The translations under genes and the position numbers were made by a program. From the NCBI GenBank assembly GCA_000023185.1, contig CP001622.1, forward strand, positions 1,240,001-1,304,000: DNA of 64,000 bases, read 5' to 3'. This document shows, piece after piece, positions 36,929 to 45,599 of this stretch. This DNA comes from Rhizobium leguminosarum bv. trifolii WSM1325. GTDB taxonomy: Bacteria; Pseudomonadota; Alphaproteobacteria; Rhizobiales; Rhizobiaceae. The notes under the pieces are model-generated. The model had not been told where the DNA came from. It saw only the letters and a program-made list of their open reading frames with translations, and searched no databases. Numbering within the stretch: position 1 is the stretch's first letter; each line of letters starts with the position of its first letter.

Positions 36929-39300
36929 AGTCTTCTCTCGTGGCGGTTTCAGCGGCAGTCGTGGTGGCAACCCTCGTCACCGGGCTGAAAGATCGTGCCG
37001 CTCTGCAGGAAAAATTCGGCCTTGGGTCTGCCGGCAAGCCGGCACCGGAGCTGATGATGATGGGCCGCATCAAGCCGGAGGTTCCTGCCGGCAATTCCGA
37101 ATTCAATGCGCAGCTCGTCGCCGACAAGATCGAGGCGATCACTTCGCCGTCGCCGTCACCACCGGACACGTCCGATTCGGATGCCGCTGAACCGCAGCCT
37201 GCAGCACCGCAGCCTGCGGCACCTCAGACGGCTGCTCCGCCGGCTCAGACCGTCGCCCAGCCGGCACCAGTGACACCCCCAATCGTTTCCGCGCCGCCGG
37301 CTCCGCAACAGGCGGCCGCGGCGCCGCAGCCTGCCGTCGATGAAAGTGCGCTTCGTTATTTCGCCAGCCGCGGCGACAAGGTGCGCCTGCAGGCCGAGAT
37401 CTCCCGCCTTCAGGCGCTCTATCCGAACTGGGTCCCGCCGGCCGATCCGCTCGCCGTGCCGCAGAATGGCGACAAGCAGCTCGAGGCCATGTGGCAGCTC
37501 TATTCGGATGGCCGCTATGCGGAGCTGCGCAAGGCCGTCGCCGACCGCCAGGCAACCGATGCCGGATGGCAGCCGCCGGCCGATCTGCTCGACCGGCTTG
37601 ACGTCGCCGAGGCCCGCGCCCGCCTCGTCAATGCTTCGGACCTCAAGCAACATGCGACTGTGGTCGATATCGCTGCTGCAACACCGAGCCTGCTCACCTG
37701 CAGCGAGATCGATGTCCTCTGGCGCGTCGCCGAAGCCTTCATCCAGACGGAGAGGGCGCAGCGCGGCCAGGACGCCTACGCTTATATCCTGAAGAACTGC
37801 ACCAATCCGGCCGAGCGGCAGGCGACGGTCGAGAAGGCCTCGACGCTGCTTGCCTACCAGCCGATGCAGGCGCTGCTCGCGCTGGAGAGGCCTGCTGCCG
37901 ACGGCAGCAAGGAATTCAATGCGATTCGCGACAACCTCGCCCGACGCTTCATGGCCGAGGGCGATGACGATCCGAATCTCGCCATCGCGCCCGATTATAT
38001 CGCCCGCCTCGAAAAACTCGCCGGGACGGAGGGGCTTGCCTCCGATGCGCTGCTGCTCGGCTGGTACCAGCTTCGCCGCAACAATGATGCCGATGCCGAG
38101 AAATGGTTCCGTGCCGCTCGAGCCAAGCAAGATTCGGCGACCGCTTCGCAGGGGCTGGCGCTGGCGCTGATCGCCCGCAAGGCGCCTGAGGAAGCCGAGG
38201 ACGTGATGTTCCGCTGGCGCGCCGATTCCGACGACGCGACATCAACCTATCTCGCCGCTACCGCAAACCTGATGGCGTTGGAGCCGCCGGCCGATCTGGC
38301 CGAAGACGTGCTGCACCGCATCGCCACCGAGGTCATCGCCCGGAAATATGTGCCGACGGCGCAGCAATTCGGCTGGTATGCCCGTTCCCTCAACCAGTTC
38401 CAGACCGCCGCACGCTGGTTCGAGACGGCGCTTGCCTGGAAACCCGATGACGAACCGTCCGCCTATGGCCTTGTCATCACCCGCGAGCAACTGAGCGACC
38501 GCAAGGGCGTACTCGACCTCCAGCGTGCCTGGACCGGCCGGTCGAGCCGGATCACTAACCTCGAAGACACGTCGTCCCTGATGCCGAATGCTGTCACGCA
38601 GCCGCCGGCGAAGGGGGGGCTTGCCGCACAGCAACCGGCTCAGCCGACGCAGCGTCCCCCGGCCGAGCCGCTTCCGGCCGAGCGCCGCGTCACCCTGCAG
38701 CCGGGGTCGGAAGTAGTCGTTCGCGCGGCAGGGCCATCTATGGAGACGGTCAACGTCCCACGCGGTCCGCGCCAGACGCGCGGCTGCTCGACGACAATCG
38801 ATGCGGGGCAGCTTAAGCCGGCCGACGCGCTGTCGCGCGGCTGGTGCCTGATGGATATCAACCGGCCGATGGAGGCGATCTCGGCCTTCGAGGCGGCATT
38901 GCAGAGTCCGGCCCGCAAGGTCCGCGAAGACGCAGCCTATGGCCAAAGCCTTGCCTATCTGCGCGCCGGCCTCTCCGGCAATGCCGCCGTTGCAGCCACC
39001 AAAGCACCGCAGAACCGCCAGCGCGCCGCCGAGCTTCAGGTGGCGATCCTCGCCGACCGTGCGCTTTCAGCCTTCGACGCCGGCCGTTACCGCGAAACCC
39101 TCATCTATCTTGATCAGCGTGCCCAGCTGCAGCAGGAGCGCATCGACCTGATGGTTCTGCGCGGCTACTGCTACCTCAATCTCAAAATGTACGGCGATGC
39201 GACCCGTATCTTCGAAGCCGCTGCCGCGACCGGCAGCCGCGACGCCGCCCGCGGTCTTGCCGACGTCCGTAACGTCACCCACCCAGACACCAACAACTGA
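36919..39300 (+). CDS. TPR-repeat protein of the cellulose operon (BcsC-like, no barrel)
   Basis: A 793-residue protein starting at GTG 36919, ten bases inside bcsZ (a second GTG at 36925 is also possible). An N-terminal hydrophobic segment (about 5-22) is followed by a Pro/Ala/Gln-rich region (about 75-140) and then helical repeats to the end (EKWFRAARAKQDSATASQGL and similar TPR-like units). Unlike E. coli BcsC it lacks a C-terminal beta-barrel, so it may be a periplasmic scaffold rather than an outer-membrane pore. It is last in the operon; Rhizobium/Agrobacterium call such genes cellulose synthase operon proteins. Confidence 0.82.
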   Translation: MSVKSSLVAVSAAVVVATLVTGLKDRAALQEKFGLGSAGKPAPELMMMGRIKPEVPAGNSEFNAQLVADKIEAITSPSPSPPDTSDSDAAEPQPAAPQPAAPQTAAPPAQTVAQPAPVTPPIVSAPPAPQQAAAAPQPAVDESALRYFASRGDKVRLQAEISRLQALYPNWVPPADPLAVPQNGDKQLEAMWQLYSDGRYAELRKAVADRQATDAGWQPPADLLDRLDVAEARARLVNASDLKQHATVVDIAAATPSLLTCSEIDVLWRVAEAFIQTERAQRGQDAYAYILKNCTNPAERQATVEKASTLLAYQPMQALLALERPAADGSKEFNAIRDNLARRFMAEGDDDPNLAIAPDYIARLEKLAGTEGLASDALLLGWYQLRRNNDADAEKWFRAARAKQDSATASQGLALALIARKAPEEAEDVMFRWRADSDDATSTYLAATANLMALEPPADLAEDVLHRIATEVIARKYVPTAQQFGWYARSLNQFQTAARWFETALAWKPDDEPSAYGLVITREQLSDRKGVLDLQRAWTGRSSRITNLEDTSSLMPNAVTQPPAKGGLAAQQPAQPTQRPPAEPLPAERRVTLQPGSEVVVRAAGPSMETVNVPRGPRQTRGCSTTIDAGQLKPADALSRGWCLMDINRPMEAISAFEAALQSPARKVREDAAYGQSLAYLRAGLSGNAAVAATKAPQNRQRAAELQVAILADRALSAFDAGRYRETLIYLDQRAQLQQERIDLMVLRGYCYLNLKMYGDATRIFEAAAATGSRDAARGLADVRNVTHPDTNN

Positions 39301-39349
39301 CGTTGACGCCGTTTCCGCTCTCCGCTAGTCGCTTGCGTAGCTTCTAAAT

Positions 39350-39394
39350 ACCACAGCGTCCCTTTGCACGTCTTCAAAGACGCGCGGCGCTGTG
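39350..39394. repeat. Hairpin repeat after the cellulose operon
   Basis: Contains cacagcgtccctttgcacg and agacgcgcggcgctgtg, which fold into nested stems (cacagcg/cgctgtg and cgtctt/aagacg). It is the same family as the 3-prime half of the repeat at 27778-27880. It may double as the operon's terminator and is 20 bp upstream of the HAD gene start. Confidence 0.65.
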
Positions 39395-39413
39395 ACACGC
39401 AAGGAAACGCCCC

Positions 39414-40082
39414 GTGCCCGCTCTCCATGACATCCTCAACAGATCCTATGACGCCTTCCTTTTCGACATGGACGGAACGCTGCTGAATTCTATTGCCGTC
39501 GTCGAACGCGTCTGGAGTGAATGGGCAAGACGCCATGGCTTCGAGCCGGCGGTCTTCTTGAAGACGATCCATGGCATCCGCGCCTCCGATGTGATCCGCG
39601 GACTCGGCCTGCCCGGCGTCGATCCGGCCCATGAGGCGGATCTGCTGCTCGCCGAGGAAATGGAGGATGTCTCCGGCATCGTCGAAATCCCCGGCGCCGT
39701 CCGCTTCCTCTCCGCCATCGCCGAGGGCCGATGGGCAATCGTCACTTCGGCGCCGATCGAGCTCGCCAGGCGCCGCATGGAAGCCGCCGGCATTCCGATG
39801 CCGAAGGTCATCGTCAGCGGTCAAGAGGTCAAATCAGGCAAGCCCAGCCCCGAAGGATATCTGCTCGGCGCAAGCCGCCTCGGCGTCGATCCGAAAAAAT
39901 GCCTGGTCTTCGAAGATGCCGTCGCCGGCATTCTCGCCGGCGAAGCCGCCGGCGCCGACGTTACCGTCATCACCGAAACGCACGCCACGCCCTTCGAAAC
40001 GCCGCATTTTTCGATCGCCAACTACCAGGCGTGGCAGCCCATCCAAACCGCCGAAGGTCGGCTGAAGCTCGCCGCGATCTGA
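39414..40082 (+). CDS. HAD-superfamily sugar-phosphatase-like hydrolase
   Basis: A 222-residue phosphatase starting with GTG after AAGGAAACGCC. HAD motifs are complete: FLFDMDGTLLNS (nucleophile aspartates), IVTSAP (motif II), KSGKPSPEGYLLGA (lysine) and CLVFEDAVAGILAG (motif IV). The cap sits between motifs I and II (C1 type), similar to sugar-phosphate phosphatases such as YfbT/GPP. The physiological substrate cannot be read from sequence. It stands between the cellulose operon and tRNA-Pro. Confidence 0.88.
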   Translation: MPALHDILNRSYDAFLFDMDGTLLNSIAVVERVWSEWARRHGFEPAVFLKTIHGIRASDVIRGLGLPGVDPAHEADLLLAEEMEDVSGIVEIPGAVRFLSAIAEGRWAIVTSAPIELARRRMEAAGIPMPKVIVSGQEVKSGKPSPEGYLLGASRLGVDPKKCLVFEDAVAGILAGEAAGADVTVITETHATPFETPHFSIANYQAWQPIQTAEGRLKLAAI

Positions 40083-40180
40083 GCATTGCGGCAAACTACT
40101 CCCTTTTTGTTGGAGGCAAGGTTTTTCCGCTTGCATTGCACGCGCTGAAAAACTAAACGAAACAAGCCGTTTCGGCAGGT

Positions 40181-40257
<77 letters not shown>

Positions 40258-40442
40258 TTTATCCCCTTGAAATCCCAGTCAGAATGTCACTTTTTCGTCC
40301 CGCTGCCGGCGGAGAAGGCGACGAGGCATTGGCAGAAATGCTAAAACGGGAGCCGAACGCCCCGAACGAAAATGTCATTTGTTCATGTTGTAGACGAGCT
40401 TTAGCGCCGCCATTGCAAGCGGCGGCGGGGCTTCGACCGCTT

Positions 40443-41075
40443 TCAGTACGGTTTCTGAGCGATCGCGATCATCGATTTCGCCAGCAGCGGAATTCTCCCG
40501 ACATATTCGAAGTCGACGGCTTCGAAGCCCGTTTCGACCAGGAGTGTGCTGAGCGTTTCGGGAGACCAGAATTTGATATGGCCATGGTCCTTCAGAGGCA
40601 TGAAATGGTCGTCCATCTTTCCGCTGACCGCCAATGCCAGATTTTTCCAGTAGCCGTGAAAAGGCGTCGACATAACCGCGATGCCGCCAGGCTTTACCAG
40701 ATCATACATGGTGGCCGAGAAAGCCTTAGGATCATAAACATGCTCCACCACCTCGAGGCTTATCACCGCATCGAAGGTCCCATACCGGCTGGAAAGATCT
40801 TCGTATCCGGAGCCGATTTCCAGCGGAAGATCGGGGTGGGCGGTTCTCGCTTTCGCGATGCCGTCCTGGGAGGGATCGACGCCGACGACGTCATAGCCTT
40901 TTTCCGCGAGCACGGCGGCAGCACCGCCGGTGCCGCAACCGAGGTCGAAGACCGCTGTTTCTCTTGCCTCCTGGAAACTGTTCTCGAGAACATCGACAAC
41001 GGCCGGCAGAATATAGGAATGGGCGGTCGCCGGTTTGGCGTGTATATAGGTAGTAGCGTCCAGTTCGATAGACAT
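40443..41075 (-). CDS. Class I SAM-dependent methyltransferase
   Basis: A 210-residue methyltransferase with the SAM-binding motif VFDLGCGTGGAAAVLA (about residues 42-57), the acidic end of the second strand (VVGVDPSQ), and FDAVISLEVVEHVYD, resembling UbiG/Coq3-type enzymes. Start is ATG 41075 just after TCAGGAGGTAAA; an upstream in-frame start lacks that site. The substrate is unknown and it has no operon partner. Confidence 0.85.
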   Translation of the reverse strand: MSIELDATTYIHAKPATAHSYILPAVVDVLENSFQEARETAVFDLGCGTGGAAAVLAEKGYDVVGVDPSQDGIAKARTAHPDLPLEIGSGYEDLSSRYGTFDAVISLEVVEHVYDPKAFSATMYDLVKPGGIAVMSTPFHGYWKNLALAVSGKMDDHFMPLKDHGHIKFWSPETLSTLLVETGFEAVDFEYVGRIPLLAKSMIAIAQKPY

Positions 41076-41611
41076 TTTACCTCCTGAAAACCTGAAGAAG
41101 TGAGCCGCCAATGGTACGGCGGACTTTGACGGGAGTGTGGTGTCGTTGTGGTATTACGGTGATTAACGCCGAAGGCGTTCGTGGCGACTAAGCGTCACTG
41201 CCGATTGGCAGCACCGACAGCGCGAGACATTCTCCAGCACGCCCGACGCTCGCCCGCCGGATCCCGAAGCTGATTGACAGGGTGCCCTGAAGATGCTGAA
41301 AACGGCCCGCGTTCAGGTTTGCCGCATTTTCGTGGTTCAAAGCGCCGCTGCATCCGGCTCCGCCCGCTTCGACCATTTAAACTAAATAATGTGATGAAAT
41401 ACCCTTTGAAGGTGCATCGCAAATAAATCCTTTAGTTCTTTTTGGTACTGCCTCAGTTGGGAGAGGTGGTATTTGTTGCTGTTTGTTAATGTTATACCCA
41501 GTTTTGAAGTTAACAACCCAATTTTGGATTGAAAAAAACCTGAAGCCTCTTCGCATTCTCGGGAATATGTGTAGATTAACATTGTCCCTGTCACAGATAG
41601 CCTAGTCGAGC
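41076..41611. other. 536-bp intergenic region with an AT-rich end
   Basis: Between the methyltransferase gene and a 72-residue ORF I find no supported gene. The part from about 41380 to 41590 is strikingly AT-rich (tttgttgctgtttgttaatg, aattttggattgaaaaaaac). A 70-codon minus-strand frame there has a GTG start and no recognisable features, so it is not called. The region may hold promoters or the remnant of imported DNA. Confidence 0.4.
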
Positions 41612-41830
41612 ATGACGGATATGAAGCACAATCTAACTTGCAGGCAGAGCCTCGCCAGCGCGTTCCAGGCTCTGTCGGACGAGGCCGTCAAAGCCGGCTG
41701 GTCGGAAGGCGATGTCGCCCTCGCGCTTGCCGAGCTCGCCGAGGAGCGGGTAGTCGAGATTACCGCCAGGGTGATCATGGAGGGCTCCATCCATCCCCAG
41801 TTGGTCGCCGCTGGCGGCCGTAACGGCTAA
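41612..41830 (+). CDS. Small conserved rhizobial protein, unknown function
   Basis: A 72-residue acidic helical protein (SLASAFQALSDEAVKAGWSE, then VALALAELAEERVVEITARV). GC content and codon use match chromosomal genes, unlike the AT-rich DNA upstream. A second in-frame ATG three codons later is an alternative start. No domain recognised; it is convergent with the DUF982 gene six bases downstream. Confidence 0.6.
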   Translation: MTDMKHNLTCRQSLASAFQALSDEAVKAGWSEGDVALALAELAEERVVEITARVIMEGSIHPQLVAAGGRNG

Positions 41831-41836
41831 CCGCTC

Positions 41837-42082
41837 TTACACCAGCAGTCCCGCCGTCTTCGCTGCCGTGATGAAGGAAGCCTGTGCTGCGCCTGGGCTG
41901 CGCAGTCCATCGAGCGCATCCAGGCAGTGCTGGCGCGCAACGCGATAATCGCGCCCGCGCTTGCTCGGCCACCGTTTCAGATATTCGACGGCGTCCCAGA
42001 CGGTGGAAACGATCAGGCTGCTGTTTGGAGAAACGACCCGGACGGGGGAGGGAAAGCGTTTTTCACTCACGTCTGCACTCAC
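41837..42082 (-). CDS. DUF982-domain protein
   Basis: An 81-residue protein with the DUF982 layout: a short beta-rich start (PVRVVSPNSSLIVSTVWDAV) followed by EYLKRWPSKRGRDYRVARQHCLDALDG (given here in parts: the WPSKRG and ARQHCLDAL blocks are family marks). It starts with GTG. DUF982 proteins are abundant and often paralogous in Rhizobium, with no defined role. Confidence 0.82.
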   Translation of the reverse strand: MSADVSEKRFPSPVRVVSPNSSLIVSTVWDAVEYLKRWPSKRGRDYRVARQHCLDALDGLRSPGAAQASFITAAKTAGLLV

Positions 42083-42267
42083 TGATTCCTGCTACCAAAC
42101 GCGGCCAGAACGCGCGGGATAAAATTTTGTTCCATGATTTTGTTCCACAAGAATTTGCGTAGTTGCTAAAGTTCAGACCCTCGCGCATAATCACTTTAGG
42201 GTCGGTTGCGGAGGGCGGCCGGCGATGCAAGCGTGGATGCGTTTGCCCTCGGAGGAGATGCGGCGTG

Positions 42268-42480
42268 ATGTTACGATCATCAATTCATCCGCATGATTTG
42301 CCGTTATTTTCGGAAGATCTCGATCTGCTTTCGCAAGTGCTCGAAAAGGTATGCGACGAACGCGGCCTCGCCAGGACGACGCCGGAGGCCGAGCGGATCG
42401 GTGCGGTCATCATCCAGCTCTACAGGCAGGGCGTGAAAGACGGCGGCAAACTCGCCGACCTTGCAAAAACCTATCTCTAA
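42268..42480 (+). CDS. Small conserved rhizobial protein, unknown function
   Basis: A 70-residue protein. Recognisable segments are LLSQVLEKVCDERGLARTTP and IIQLYRQGVKDGGKLADLAK, shared in my recollection with many short Rhizobium proteins that lack a named function. ATG 42268 (or GTG 42265) has a strong GGAGGAG site at 42251-42257, so the longer open frame is not used. It faces a small membrane-protein gene convergently, three bases apart. Confidence 0.6.
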   Translation: MLRSSIHPHDLPLFSEDLDLLSQVLEKVCDERGLARTTPEAERIGAVIIQLYRQGVKDGGKLADLAKTYL

Positions 42481-42483
42481 AGA

Positions 42484-42633
42484 TCAGTTCTGCTCGATCG
42501 AGACACCGTTCTTACCGATGCTCATCTCGATGCCTTGAGGCTTGCTTTCCTCGTGGAAGATATAGGCGCCGAGGCCGATGACGGCGACGACAAGAACACC
42601 GATGATGACGTAGAGACCATTGCTGCGGTTCAA
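42484..42633 (-). CDS. 49-residue single-span membrane protein with TTG start
   Basis: Read on the minus strand from TTG at 42633: one membrane helix (LYVIIGVLVVAVIGLGAYIF) near the N-terminus, then a polar tail with the segment IEMSIGKNGVSIEQN. A GGGGGCAG ribosome site lies about five bases before the TTG and there is no in-frame ATG upstream with a similar site. The N-terminus is probably cytoplasmic. Function unknown. Confidence 0.6.
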   Translation of the reverse strand: MNRSNGLYVIIGVLVVAVIGLGAYIFHEESKPQGIEMSIGKNGVSIEQN

Positions 42634-42708
42634 GAAACTGCCCCCGATATGTTATAGGCCCCGATATGTTGTGGGACAGCGAAACGCGCGGGCGTCCGAT
42701 TGGTTCCG

Positions 42709-43002
42709 TCAGTCGTCGTTGGCGGCGTTGAGATTTTCCGGCCGGATGCCGTCATCGCTGGAGGTGCGTGCTCGTAACCGGATACCGGGGCCGCCTTCAT
42801 CCTGATTGCCGCTCGACAGGAAGATGATGCCGTTCGCCTCGAGGGTGCTGCGCACGTCGAACAGCGCGTGCGGCTCACCCGCGAATTCGCCGTTTTCCAG
42901 CGCCATCACGGTCTCGACCGGCAGGCCGCTGGCGGCGGCGAGCTCTTCGATGCTCATTCCGATCATGGCGCGGGCGCCGCGTATCTGCGTTGCTGTTATC
43001 AT
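42709..43002 (-). CDS. Helix-turn-helix (XRE-like) protein
   Basis: A 97-residue protein with an N-terminal HTH_3-like fold: ITATQIRGARAMIGMSIEEL then AAASGLPVETVMALENGEF. It resembles short rhizobial XRE-type regulators whose C-terminal half (about 60-97) is polar and shaped like a possible dimer or effector segment. Start at ATG 43002. It ends 75 bp before a fresh stretch of untranslated DNA and is on the same strand as the ROK regulator gene. Confidence 0.75.
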   Translation of the reverse strand: MITATQIRGARAMIGMSIEELAAASGLPVETVMALENGEFAGEPHALFDVRSTLEANGIIFLSSGNQDEGGPGIRLRARTSSDDGIRPENLNAANDD

Positions 43003-43075
43003 GATAGAAAATCTAGCGCATTTCCAGCGCTTCTCAAGTGGCGGCGCTGCACGTTGGCTCTCAGGCACGCGCTCT

Positions 43076-44257
43076 TCAAACTTCCCTCAATTTTACACCA
43101 AATAGATCGTCATGCATGCGCTCAACCGCGATCCCCATTCCTCCCATCAGGGCGGCGCGGTTCCCAAAGCGACTGATCTCGATGCGCGGCGGATAAGGCG
43201 TACAACGCGGCAGGAAACCGCGGATGGCATTGACGAGTTCCAGTCTTGCGCCGATGCTGCCGCCGGTGATCACCAGTTCAGGATCGAGAGCCGCTCCGAT
43301 TGCAGCAATAGCGACTGCGACCAGCCGTGCCGTCTCTTCGATGGCAGCCGCAGCACTTGTTTCTCCTGCATTAAACGCGGCGAAGAGATCGGCCACAGTG
43401 GAGGCGTTACGCCCGCCGAAACCGACGTAGCGGCGCAACATCGCGACGCTGCCGACCGCACTCTCAAAGGTTCCAAGCGTAAATCCGCCAGGATCAAAAG
43501 CATCTCCGCCGATCGGAAGATAGGCGATTTCGCCGGCTGCCCCACGCGCGCCGCGCAATAGCGTTCCGTTGGCGATGATGCCCATGCCGACGCCCGTTCC
43601 GAGAGCAACGAAAGCAAAATTGCTGGTTTCGATACCGTGTCCCCGCCATCTCTCCCCTTGCGCGGCCAGGTTGACGTCATTTTCAACGATCACCGGTATC
43701 CCCATTCTGTCGCTGAAGACTTGCCGCAGATTTATGGCATCGATGCCGGGGATGCTTGGCGCTACGTTGATATGCCCGGTGGCCGGATCGAGCACACCAG
43801 GACTGCCTAGAACGACGAGACGGAGTTTGTCGGCAGTCGTCCCGGCCGCAAACGCGAGTTCCACGATAAGATCGCTGAACTGATTGACGAGATGCACTCC
43901 GCCGCGCGGGTCGGTGGGTACTTTGGTTTCAGCAACCACGTTCCCCAATAGATCGCAAATAGCCGCAGCAATCTTGGTGCTCCCGAGATCGATAGAGACC
44001 GCCAGTCCCGCCCTGGCATTGATTTCATAGGTGATCGCATTCCGGCCCGGACGACCATCAGTCTGCCCGACTGGTTTCAGCCATCCGTCATCCTCAAGGT
44101 CGCGCACGACATCGGAAATCGTCTGCTTTGATAAGCCGGTTAGCTTGGCAATATCGGCGCGGGAGATCGACCCGTTCGCGAACACGGTTCGGATGACGGC
44201 ATTGGTTGAAATTTTTCGTGCGATCGGAGTCTGTGCGACAGAAGATGTCATTGCCAT
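43076..44257 (-). CDS. ROK-family transcriptional regulator
   Basis: A 393-residue NagC/XylR-type regulator. An N-terminal winged helix (SRADIAKLTGLSKQTISDVV) precedes the ROK kinase-like domain with DLGSTKIAAAICDL, an NDVNLAAQGE block and ALGTGVGMGIIANG. The usual zinc-binding cysteine cluster after the AGE(I/L) motif is absent: AGEIAYLPIGGDAFDPGG has no cysteines. It is likely to control the sugar importer 1.3 kb away on the opposite strand. The ATG at 44251 is an alternative start. Confidence 0.88.
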   Translation of the reverse strand: MAMTSSVAQTPIARKISTNAVIRTVFANGSISRADIAKLTGLSKQTISDVVRDLEDDGWLKPVGQTDGRPGRNAITYEINARAGLAVSIDLGSTKIAAAICDLLGNVVAETKVPTDPRGGVHLVNQFSDLIVELAFAAGTTADKLRLVVLGSPGVLDPATGHINVAPSIPGIDAINLRQVFSDRMGIPVIVENDVNLAAQGERWRGHGIETSNFAFVALGTGVGMGIIANGTLLRGARGAAGEIAYLPIGGDAFDPGGFTLGTFESAVGSVAMLRRYVGFGGRNASTVADLFAAFNAGETSAAAAIEETARLVAVAIAAIGAALDPELVITGGSIGARLELVNAIRGFLPRCTPYPPRIEISRFGNRAALMGGMGIAVERMHDDLFGVKLREV

Positions 44258-44807
44258 CCGGCTAGCTCAGTCCAATTAGTTCGGAGCGCATACTTAATGG
44301 GGCGATATTGGATCACAACCATCGCCAATAGCCGAGATTCAATACATCGAAGCAGGCCATTTGTCTATGTCCTTGACAAATGAGAGACCAACTGTAGGCT
44401 TGAATTAACGTGCGATGAAAATGCGCGATGCAATAAAGAGGGTCGATGAGAAGTATGCGCCATAGGTATCGTCTGATTAGCCGTGCGCCCGCCAAGATCG
44501 TCCAAAGAGGAACTGGCCTGGGCTTATCTGGCTATTTCCTTTTTCGCGTGCCGCCGACCCCTTAAACCCGGCTTCCGAGGATTTGCTCATGATGAAGCCC
44601 TCGACTGATGGACAGCTTTTCGCCGAGCAGCCAGTTTTACTGCCGATGATGGTATCATGCCTTCAGGCCGACGTTCATCCGGATGGGCACGCTGACGTCA
44701 CCGTGTGGGGAGCAGGCAGCTTTGGGCGTGTGAGATTTTCTCCAATCAAGGGTGCTCACATCCATGAGACGGGGCCCTTCTGTGCTTCGGAGAAGCCAGG
44801 AAATGCT
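44258..44807. other. 550-bp intergenic region upstream of the ROK gene
   Basis: Carries the ROK promoter and the 3-prime side of the GNAT gene; AT-rich near 44290-44420. A plus-strand open frame starts at 44583 and runs antisense through the GNAT gene, but its sequence has no family character. I see no tRNA, repeat or pseudogene that I can support. Confidence 0.4.
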
Positions 44808-45422
44808 TCAACCCAATCCTGCATCGATCCGCATTGCGAAGGCGACCGAGCCATCCTGCTCGAATTCGGAAAAACCGAGGTGACGGTAGAAACCCCTGGC
44901 GCGTTCGTTGTTTGGGTCGACCCCGAGATGCACGCCGCCGACCCCGTGATTTCGAAGCGCCTGAAGCTCCGTGCCGATCATCCTGCGCCCCCAACCGCTC
45001 GCCTGGCGTCCGGGAAGGATGTTGATGTGAAGATGCGCCGGGTACTGGTCTTGAAGCCACGCCGTTCCGCTACGCGGATTTTGAATTCGTTCCATCACGT
45101 CGGCGTCGCGCGGACGGGTGGGTGCCAGTCCCGCAATCTGCTGGCGGACGAACGGCCACCAGTTTGTCTGCAAGTCTCTGTCGAACCTGCTGGTGTCCGG
45201 CACCCCTACGACATAGCCGGCCGGCCGGCCGTCCTGAACGAGAACAAAGGCAAAGTCCTTGGCGAATTTGAGGTAGGGTACCGACCAGATGTAGCCGGGC
45301 AGATGCGGGTCGCTATAAAGCGCGCCGGCATCCTCACCGCCATTCGCGGTTTTCAGGCAGATGTCGAAAAAGGCATCGATATCTGCTTCAATCGCGGGGC
45401 GGATGAAGCAGTTGGTGTCCAT
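44808..45422 (-). CDS. GNAT-family N-acetyltransferase
   Basis: A 204-residue acetyltransferase with FIRPAIEADIDAFFDICLKT at the start, a middle section with AHLHINILPG, the acetyl-CoA loop QASGWGRRMIGTELQALRNH and a C-terminal RGFYRHLGFSEFEQDG. The start is ATG 45422, preceded by TGGCAAAGTG; upstream in-frame codons look like non-coding DNA. It is divergent from the sugar-binding protein gene and lies in the same locus as the ROK regulator, so it may act on an amino sugar or glycan derivative; this is only context. Confidence 0.8.
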   Translation of the reverse strand: MDTNCFIRPAIEADIDAFFDICLKTANGGEDAGALYSDPHLPGYIWSVPYLKFAKDFAFVLVQDGRPAGYVVGVPDTSRFDRDLQTNWWPFVRQQIAGLAPTRPRDADVMERIQNPRSGTAWLQDQYPAHLHINILPGRQASGWGRRMIGTELQALRNHGVGGVHLGVDPNNERARGFYRHLGFSEFEQDGSVAFAMRIDAGLG

Positions 45423-45599
45423 CACTTTGCCACCTCCTGCGTGGCGCTTTGTCATTTTGGGTCGCGAGAGGAGCGGATGCATTGACGATTACCCCAGATT
45501 CGCCAGCCAGGCAAAGCTCTGGGGGAAGAAAACGTTCGGCCGCTGCTTGGCGCAAGGCCTGAGCGGGGAGTGGAAAATAAACCAGATGAGGTGGAGCAG

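Noticed and set aside
41382-41594. 70-codon minus-strand open frame in AT-rich DNA
   Set aside because: GTG start without a site, no similarity and codon use like non-coding AT-rich DNA; kept only as part of the intergenic description.
44583-45485. 300-codon plus-strand open frame near the GNAT gene
   Set aside because: Its first part lies in intergenic DNA and the rest is antisense to a GNAT gene with recognisable motifs; no convincing start site.
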